Below are positions 6,461 through 10,734 of a stretch of DNA of 10,734 nt, piece by piece. The notes beneath the pieces are model-generated. The model worked only from the letters and a program-made list of their open reading frames with translations, searched no databases and had not been told where the DNA came from. Origin of the DNA: an uncultured Eubacteriales bacterium (GTDB taxonomy: Bacteria > Bacillota > Clostridia > Christensenellales > Christensenellaceae); the NCBI GenBank assembly GCA_902782475.1, contig CACZNR010000014.1, positions 1-10,734 of the forward strand, given 5' to 3'. A program made the translations under genes and the position numbers. The number at the start of each line of letters is the position of its first letter. The first letter of the stretch is position 1.

Positions 6461-8355
6461 GCTGAATTCCTTTCTTCTGTATCTGATGAATACCCTTCGG
6501 TATCGTTGCTCTCAGTTCCGCTGAAAAGAGCCTCAAACTCTTCACCGGTAAGTTTCTCTTTTTCCATTAGTACCTTGGCTATCCTGTGAAGCTCATCGAT
6601 ATGATCGCTAAGTATGGACTTTGCCCTGTCCATGCATGACATAAGCTGCTTCTTAAGCTCTTCATCGATCTTGGCAGCAATCTCTTCACTGTAGGATTTT
6701 GATTGCACAAGTTCCTTCCCAAGGAAGACTTCTTCACTGTTCCCGTGGAAAACAGGTCCAATCTCATCGTTCATTCCATACTTTACGATCATGGCACGTG
6801 CAAGGTTGGTTGCACGCTCTATATCATTGCTTGCTCCTGTAGTGATGTCTCCTATAATAATGGATTCTGCGGCCCTGCCACCCATCATCATCGTGATCTC
6901 ATCGATCATCTTTGATTTGAAATAATGTGTACGGTCATCATCACTTGGGAGAGTCATTGTATACCCTGCGGCCATTCCTCTCGGTATGATGGATATCTCA
7001 TGAACATCATCGCAATTTGGCAGGACTTTTGCACATATAGCATGGCCTACTTCATGATATGCTGTTACCATCTTGTCTTTTTCAGTCATAACACGGCTCT
7101 TTTTCTCAGGACCTGCAATGACTCTGGTTATGGCCTCTTCTATGAGATCCATAGTGATGTTCTTTCTCTTGAATCTTGCTGCCAGTATTGCAGCTTCGTT
7201 GAGTACATTCTCGAGATCGGCTCCGGAGAACCCCGGAGTCCTCTTGGCGATCACCTTAAGATCAATATCTTCCCCTAATGGCTTGCCTTTGGAATGGACC
7301 TTAAGGATCTCTTCTCTGCCCTTTACGTCTGGTATATTAACGACTATCTGCCTATCAAATCTGCCTGCACGCAAAAGTGCCGGGTCAAGTATATCAACAC
7401 GGTTGGTTGCAGCCAGTACTATTATGCCTTCGTTAACGACAAAACCATCCATCTCTACAAGAAGCTGATTTAAAGTCTGTTCTCTTTCGTCATGTCCTCC
7501 GCCAAGTCCAGCACCTCTCTGTCTGCCTACTGCATCGATCTCGTCAATAAAAATGATGCATGGGGAGTTCTTCTTTGCATTATCAAAGAGATCTCTTACT
7601 CTTGCTGCACCCATACCTACGAACATCTCTACGAAATCAGAACCTGTGATACTGAAGAACGGGATCCTGGCTTCACCGGCAACAGCCTTGGCCAGCAGTG
7701 TCTTACCACATCCTGGAGGTCCTACAAGAAGGACTCCCTTCGGTATCCTCGCGCCAAACTGTGTAAATCTCTGAGGATTCTTCAGAAATTCAACTATCTC
7801 TTCCAGTTCCTGTTTTTCCTCGTCGGCACCGGCAACATCGGCGAATGTCTTGTTTATGTTTTCACCCATGGTCATTTTTGCACGGCTCTTACCGTAATTC
7901 ATGGCATTACGTCCTGATGTCTGCCTGAACATGAAGAACCAGAGGAATCCCAGTGCTACCAGAGGAAGCACATAAGGAAGTATCACATCAAGCCATATTG
8001 AAGTATTCTCTATGCGCTGGTATGTTATGATAACACTGCTCTTTGAAAGATCATCTACTTTAAGAGCAGCCTTGAAGTCCACGTCTATCTGATAATAGGA
8101 AGGAAGATATGTATAGTAGTCATATCTGCCCGGGAAAGTATCTGGCTTTATCTTTGTATCCTTTGCCAGAGCAACAGCTTCATATCCCTGAATGTTGATC
8201 CTGGTTATCTCTCCATCGCTGAGCTTTTTAAGAAAGTCGGTATAGCTGATCACTGAGCTATCCTGATTATTGTTCTTTACAATCGCCTGGGCAACAAGGA
8301 TGATAGCCAAAATAAGGATCAAATATATGAAAGGCCCTTTTAAAAATTTCTTCAC
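6454..8355 (-). CDS. ftsH: ATP-dependent zinc metalloprotease FtsH
   Basis: A 633-residue membrane-anchored AAA+ protease that degrades misfolded membrane proteins and some regulators. Two membrane segments are visible, at about 8-24 ([17 protein letters not shown]) and 125-142 ([18 protein letters not shown]), with the extracytoplasmic domain between. The ATPase part shows Walker A GPPGCGKT (212-219), Walker [10 protein letters not shown] (266-274), and the second region of homology around [22 protein letters not shown] (315-336), with Ala330 where Pro is usual. The protease part has HEVGH (434-438) and a likely third zinc ligand Asp511 in [12 protein letters not shown]. The tail is short and acidic. 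The start is GTG at 8355, seven bases after a perfect AGGAGG (8368-8363). It follows hpt after 23 bases. Length and domain order are normal, so it should be active. Confidence 0.98.
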   Translation of the reverse strand: MKKFLKGPFIYLILILAIILVAQAIVKNNNQDSSVISYTDFLKKLSDGEITRINIQGYEAVALAKDTKIKPDTFPGRYDYYTYLPSYYQIDVDFKAALKVDDLSKSSVIITYQRIENTSIWLDVILPYVLPLVALGFLWFFMFRQTSGRNAMNYGKSRAKMTMGENINKTFADVAGADEEKQELEEIVEFLKNPQRFTQFGARIPKGVLLVGPPGCGKTLLAKAVAGEARIPFFSITGSDFVEMFVGMGAARVRDLFDNAKKNSPCIIFIDEIDAVGRQRGAGLGGGHDEREQTLNQLLVEMDGFVVNEGIIVLAATNRVDILDPALLRAGRFDRQIVVNIPDVKGREEILKVHSKGKPLGEDIDLKVIAKRTPGFSGADLENVLNEAAILAARFKRKNITMDLIEEAITRVIAGPEKKSRVMTEKDKMVTAYHEVGHAICAKVLPNCDDVHEISIIPRGMAAGYTMTLPSDDDRTHYFKSKMIDEITMMMGGRAAESIIIGDITTGASNDIERATNLARAMIVKYGMNDEIGPVFHGNSEEVFLGKELVQSKSYSEEIAAKIDEELKKQLMSCMDRAKSILSDHIDELHRIAKVLMEKEKLTGEEFEALFSGTESNDTEGYSSDTEERNSAE

Positions 8356-8362
8356 CTGATTT

Positions 8363-8368
8363 CCTCCT
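8363..8368 (-). promoter_or_regulatory. Perfect Shine-Dalgarno that fixes the GTG start of ftsH
   Basis: On the minus strand AGGAGG is followed by AAATCAG and then GTG AAG AAA TTT. No ATG start is available near this site, so ftsH translation begins at GTG. The strong SD probably offsets the weaker start codon. Confidence 0.8.
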
Positions 8369-8378
8369 GTATTAAAAA

Positions 8379-8927
8379 CTATTTATAGATCTCGGGCTTC
8401 AACACCCCGATATATTTCAGATTTCTGTATTTTCCCGCAAAATCAAGTCCATATCCGACTATGAATTCGTCAGGGATAGTAAAACCGGAATAGTCCGGCT
8501 CGATCTCTACCTCTCTTCGGGAAGGTTTATCAAGAAGCGAACAGCATTTTACCGTATTCGCACCTCTTCCCAGGAAAAGATTTTTGAGAGTCAGCAGGGT
8601 ATGACCGGAGTCGACGATATCTTCGATGATCAGTACATCCTTTCCGTTGATATTGGTCTCAAGGTCGTACAACGTCCTTATGTTGCCTGAACTCAGGGTA
8701 CCATGACCATAACTCGATACTCTGATAAAATTCATCTCAAGAGGTATATTGATCTCAAGTATCAAATTGGAATAAAAAACAGAAGCGCCGTTTAAAACGC
8801 ATACGGTGACAAGATCCTTGTCCCTGTAGTCTTTCTCTATCTGTCTGGCAAGTTCCTTTATCTTTTTATTTATCTGAGCATTGTCAAACAGTATCTTTTC
8901 GATATCGTTTTCCATTAAATTCTTCAT
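8379..8927 (-). CDS. hpt: Hypoxanthine(-guanine) phosphoribosyltransferase
   Basis: A 182-residue cytoplasmic enzyme that joins hypoxanthine or guanine to PRPP to form IMP or GMP in purine salvage. It shows the flexible-loop region VSSYGHGTLSSG (70-81), the PRPP-binding signature LIIEDIVDSGHT (99-110), LLDKPSRREV (131-140), and the base-binding FIVGYGLDFAGKYRNLKYIGVL (155-176). The start at 8927 is chosen because its ATGA overlaps the tilS stop (8926-8924) and a good AGGTGG lies a few bases upstream in the minus strand. An in-frame ATG seven codons further upstream is possible but lies deeper in tilS. The gene sits between tilS and ftsH, a conserved order in Firmicutes, and is probably translated by coupling to tilS. 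The PRPP it needs would be made by the prs gene lower in the same strand. Confidence 0.95.
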   Translation of the reverse strand: MKNLMENDIEKILFDNAQINKKIKELARQIEKDYRDKDLVTVCVLNGASVFYSNLILEINIPLEMNFIRVSSYGHGTLSSGNIRTLYDLETNINGKDVLIIEDIVDSGHTLLTLKNLFLGRGANTVKCCSLLDKPSRREVEIEPDYSGFTIPDEFIVGYGLDFAGKYRNLKYIGVLKPEIYK

Positions 8928-10330
8928 AATCCACCTTCGCTCAACCATGAAAATGAGATCTTTTTTACTCTTTCTGTATCATCATCTATCTTAAGTCTGT
9001 CGCTTATGGCATGACCTATGATCCAGAGAACTTCATTTCCGTCACACAGCAGCAACTGCCTGTCTCTTTCCGCAGAAGAGATCCTATGGTCTATAAACCA
9101 TTTCTTGAGTTTCTGAGTACCTCCGAGTGAAAGCGGATGAAAAACATCTCCGTCTCTTCTTGTCCTTATTACAAGATCTGAAGGGAGCTTCTTTCCGTCT
9201 ATGAACTGAATACAGGAGTCCTTTGCAGGAAATCGTTCCGGACGGTCGGCATCAGTTATGGAAAGAATAAAGCCAGTTCCTTCTGTTACAGGGATGCTTA
9301 CCGCGATCGGCTGTACCTCGTCTATTTTATACATTTTACTGGTAATAATCAATAAATCGTACGTTGTGTATGCAGTAAGGCCATATGGCAGCATGTATCT
9401 TGCATTGGCCTTTCTGTCCTTTACAAACCCTGCAATGGTCTGCAGATGGTCTGAAGTAAGATCCCTCAGTTCAGGAACAAGTCTGTATGCGGCCATGGAA
9501 ATGAGCGACTTTATGAGCACTATGTGCAGAGGAAAAAGGTCATTCAGCCTGAATATGATACTGTGCTCTTCTTCAGCTGAAGCCAGTTCATCAAAAAGTG
9601 CAGAAGCCTGCTCCCGGATATAATCGTGCTCTTCAGTCAGTATAGAAGAAGCTCTTGCTATCTGCTCTACGGCATTCGGATTTATATTCTCAAGAGAAGG
9701 AAGGACGACCTGACGGATATAATTTCTCGAATACCTGATATCAGCATTCGTTGAATCCTCTCTGAAGGGGATCTGATTTGCCTTTATATACATCTCTATA
9801 TCAGCCCTTGTGACATCGAGAAAAGGGCGGATGATCATTCCGCTCATATAACTCATATGCTTAAGCCCCCTTGTACCTGCCCCACGCAGAAGACTGAAAA
9901 GAAAAGTCTCTGCATTATCATTCATGTGGTGTGCCACTGCGATCTTATCGATATGGTATTTTTCAGCACATCTTTCAAAAAAGGAGTAACGTAATGTCCT
10001 TGCAGCATCTTCGAGATTCATGCCATTCTTCTCTGCATAGGAACTGACGTCTGCACGCTCATAAAAGCAGGGGATATCTTTCTGTCTGCAATATGAGACC
10101 ACAAAGTCCATGTCTTGCTCAGATTCTTCTCCTCTAAGGCCATGTTCAAAATGAAGGACCGAAAGCCGGACATCGGGAAAGTGTCTTTTCATATTCAGGA
10201 GGCTCTCAAGAAGAGCCATGGAATCCTTCCCACCGCTTACTCCTAAACCAACATGGTCTCCGTTGATGATGAGGCCATGGTCACATATGGTACTGTATAC
10301 TTTAGAATCGAATCTGTAGCTGATATCCAT
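8924..10330 (-). CDS. tilS: tRNA(Ile)-lysidine synthetase
   Basis: A 468-residue enzyme that ligates lysine to C34 of the CAU anticodon of tRNA-Ile2, changing it to read AUA codons; it is essential in most bacteria. The PP-loop ATP site GLGVSGGKDSM is at 28-38, followed by LHFEHGLRGEES (59-70), LEDAARTLRYSFFE (106-119), AVAHHMNDNAETFLF (131-145) and REDSTNADIRYSRNYIR (190-206). The C-terminal part has the TilS-C features VIRTRRDGDVFHPL, GGTQKLKKWFID and WIIGHAISDRLK. The length is normal for the full-length form. The ATG at 10330 overlaps the stop of the upstream PQQ-type gene as TGATG, with GGAG (10342-10339 on the minus strand) eight bases upstream. The start is thus coupled to the gene before it, and the stop is coupled to hpt. 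Confidence 0.96.
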   Translation of the reverse strand: MDISYRFDSKVYSTICDHGLIINGDHVGLGVSGGKDSMALLESLLNMKRHFPDVRLSVLHFEHGLRGEESEQDMDFVVSYCRQKDIPCFYERADVSSYAEKNGMNLEDAARTLRYSFFERCAEKYHIDKIAVAHHMNDNAETFLFSLLRGAGTRGLKHMSYMSGMIIRPFLDVTRADIEMYIKANQIPFREDSTNADIRYSRNYIRQVVLPSLENINPNAVEQIARASSILTEEHDYIREQASALFDELASAEEEHSIIFRLNDLFPLHIVLIKSLISMAAYRLVPELRDLTSDHLQTIAGFVKDRKANARYMLPYGLTAYTTYDLLIITSKMYKIDEVQPIAVSIPVTEGTGFILSITDADRPERFPAKDSCIQFIDGKKLPSDLVIRTRRDGDVFHPLSLGGTQKLKKWFIDHRISSAERDRQLLLCDGNEVLWIIGHAISDRLKIDDDTERVKKISFSWLSEGGL

Positions 10331-10734
10331 CAGGAGATCTCCACACCAAATATCTTCATTCCCCTGGTACCTACCACGAGAGTATTGTCAAAAATTGCAG
10401 GGGTAGCTTCGATATTTGCATCCCCAAGGTTGATCATTGAAAGAAGTTTTCCTGTAAGAGGGTCTATCTTATGCAGATTACCTCCTGAATCACACTGGAA
10501 GAGATATGGCTTTCCGTTGTCTGAATAGGTAAGTACAGGAGAACTCCAGGCATAATGCTTCATCTTGTATCTCCAGACTTCCTTTCCGGTCTTTTTGTCA
10601 AGAGCAACAAGGATACCGCTGAATACTGAAGGAGTCCTTGCCAGAGGGAAGATGACGATATCATCGATCTGCCCGCTTCCTATGGCAGGTGTAGCCTGCA
10701 CACCTCCGGATATGCCTGCAACAGTATTGCAGAA
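10330..10734 (-). CDS. PQQ-type beta-propeller repeat protein, C-terminal part (5' end outside window)
   Basis: The last 134 residues of a protein whose frame stays open to the right edge (Phe-Cys-Asn-Thr-Val at the edge), so the GTG at 10701 is an internal Val codon, not a start. It contains beta-propeller blades of the PQQ/quinoprotein type: ILVALDKKTGKEVWRYKM, a second blade GGNLHKIDPLTGKLLSMINL, and ATPAIFDNTLVVGTRG before the end. Each blade has the xxALDxxTGxxxW-like repeat, with the Trp replaced in the second. Such domains often sit in secreted or membrane-attached proteins and act in binding or assembly, and many do not bind PQQ. Any signal peptide and other domains lie outside the window. 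It overlaps the tilS start by one base and is therefore the upstream gene of the tilS-hpt-ftsH operon. The cellular role cannot be stated. Confidence 0.85.
   Translation of the reverse strand, partial: FCNTVAGISGGVQATPAIGSGQIDDIVIFPLARTPSVFSGILVALDKKTGKEVWRYKMKHYAWSSPVLTYSDNGKPYLFQCDSGGNLHKIDPLTGKLLSMINLGDANIEATPAIFDNTLVVGTRGMKIFGVEIS

Noticed and set aside
6925..7917. Several plus-strand open frames opposite ftsH (up to 141 codons)
   Set aside because: They are antisense shadows of the highly conserved AAA+ and protease coding sequence, mutually overlapping and without motifs.
10333..10342. GGAGATCTCC palindrome at the tilS ribosome binding site as a regulatory hairpin
   Set aside because: It is a ten-base loopless palindrome that cannot fold into a stable hairpin; it is most simply the SD with chance symmetry.
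10253..10528. Plus-strand open frame of 91 codons across the tilS start
   Set aside because: It is antisense to the tilS/propeller junction, where both genes are supported by motifs and coupled start-stop overlap.
1..10734. CRISPR arrays, insertion sequences, tRNA or rRNA genes, toxin-antitoxin or defence genes
   Set aside because: No regularly spaced repeats, transposase motifs, cloverleaf patterns or such gene families were seen on either strand.

Overview
The window looks like chromosomal housekeeping DNA from a low-to-moderate GC Firmicute, most likely class Clostridia and probably family Lachnospiraceae. The reasons are a DnaD/DnaI-type primosome gene pair (restricted to Firmicutes), a tilS-hpt-ftsH cluster of the type seen in Clostridia and Bacilli, strong purine-rich Shine-Dalgarno sequences, AGA/ATA-rich codon use, and the wording of the TilS motif HHMNDNAET. 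The family-level placement is inference. There is no sign of a mobile element, phage, CRISPR array, rRNA or tRNA.

Left half, plus strand (1-4440): the 3' end of a CCA-adding enzyme (cca, cut by the window edge); a 148-base gap with a good promoter; then a tight three-gene unit made of an alpha/beta hydrolase, a DnaD-domain protein with four tandem DnaD-like repeats, and a DnaI/DnaC-type helicase loader with a cysteine cluster. A second gap carries two adjacent hairpin dyads and a near-consensus promoter for a single GNAT acetyltransferase gene. A strong bidirectional terminator at 4462-4494 closes this half, where the two gene sets converge.

Right half, minus strand (10734 down to 4509): the C-terminal end of a PQQ-type beta-propeller protein (cut by the right edge), tilS, hpt and ftsH form a tightly spaced, translationally coupled operon. 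A terminator-like perfect palindrome sits on the ftsH stop codon. Right after it starts a PHP-domain phosphoesterase gene with no visible ribosome binding site, and then prs (PRPP synthetase) with its own promoter.

Functional links: Prs makes PRPP, which Hpt uses for purine salvage. TilS modifies tRNA-Ile and Cca finishes tRNA 3' ends. FtsH is the membrane quality-control protease. DnaD and DnaI load the replicative helicase. I do not see a new defence or biosynthetic system. The points most worth a second look are the four-repeat DnaD protein coupled to an atypical hydrolase, the hairpin at the ftsH/PHP junction, the dyad overlapping the GNAT promoter, and the non-canonical PRPP loop of Prs.
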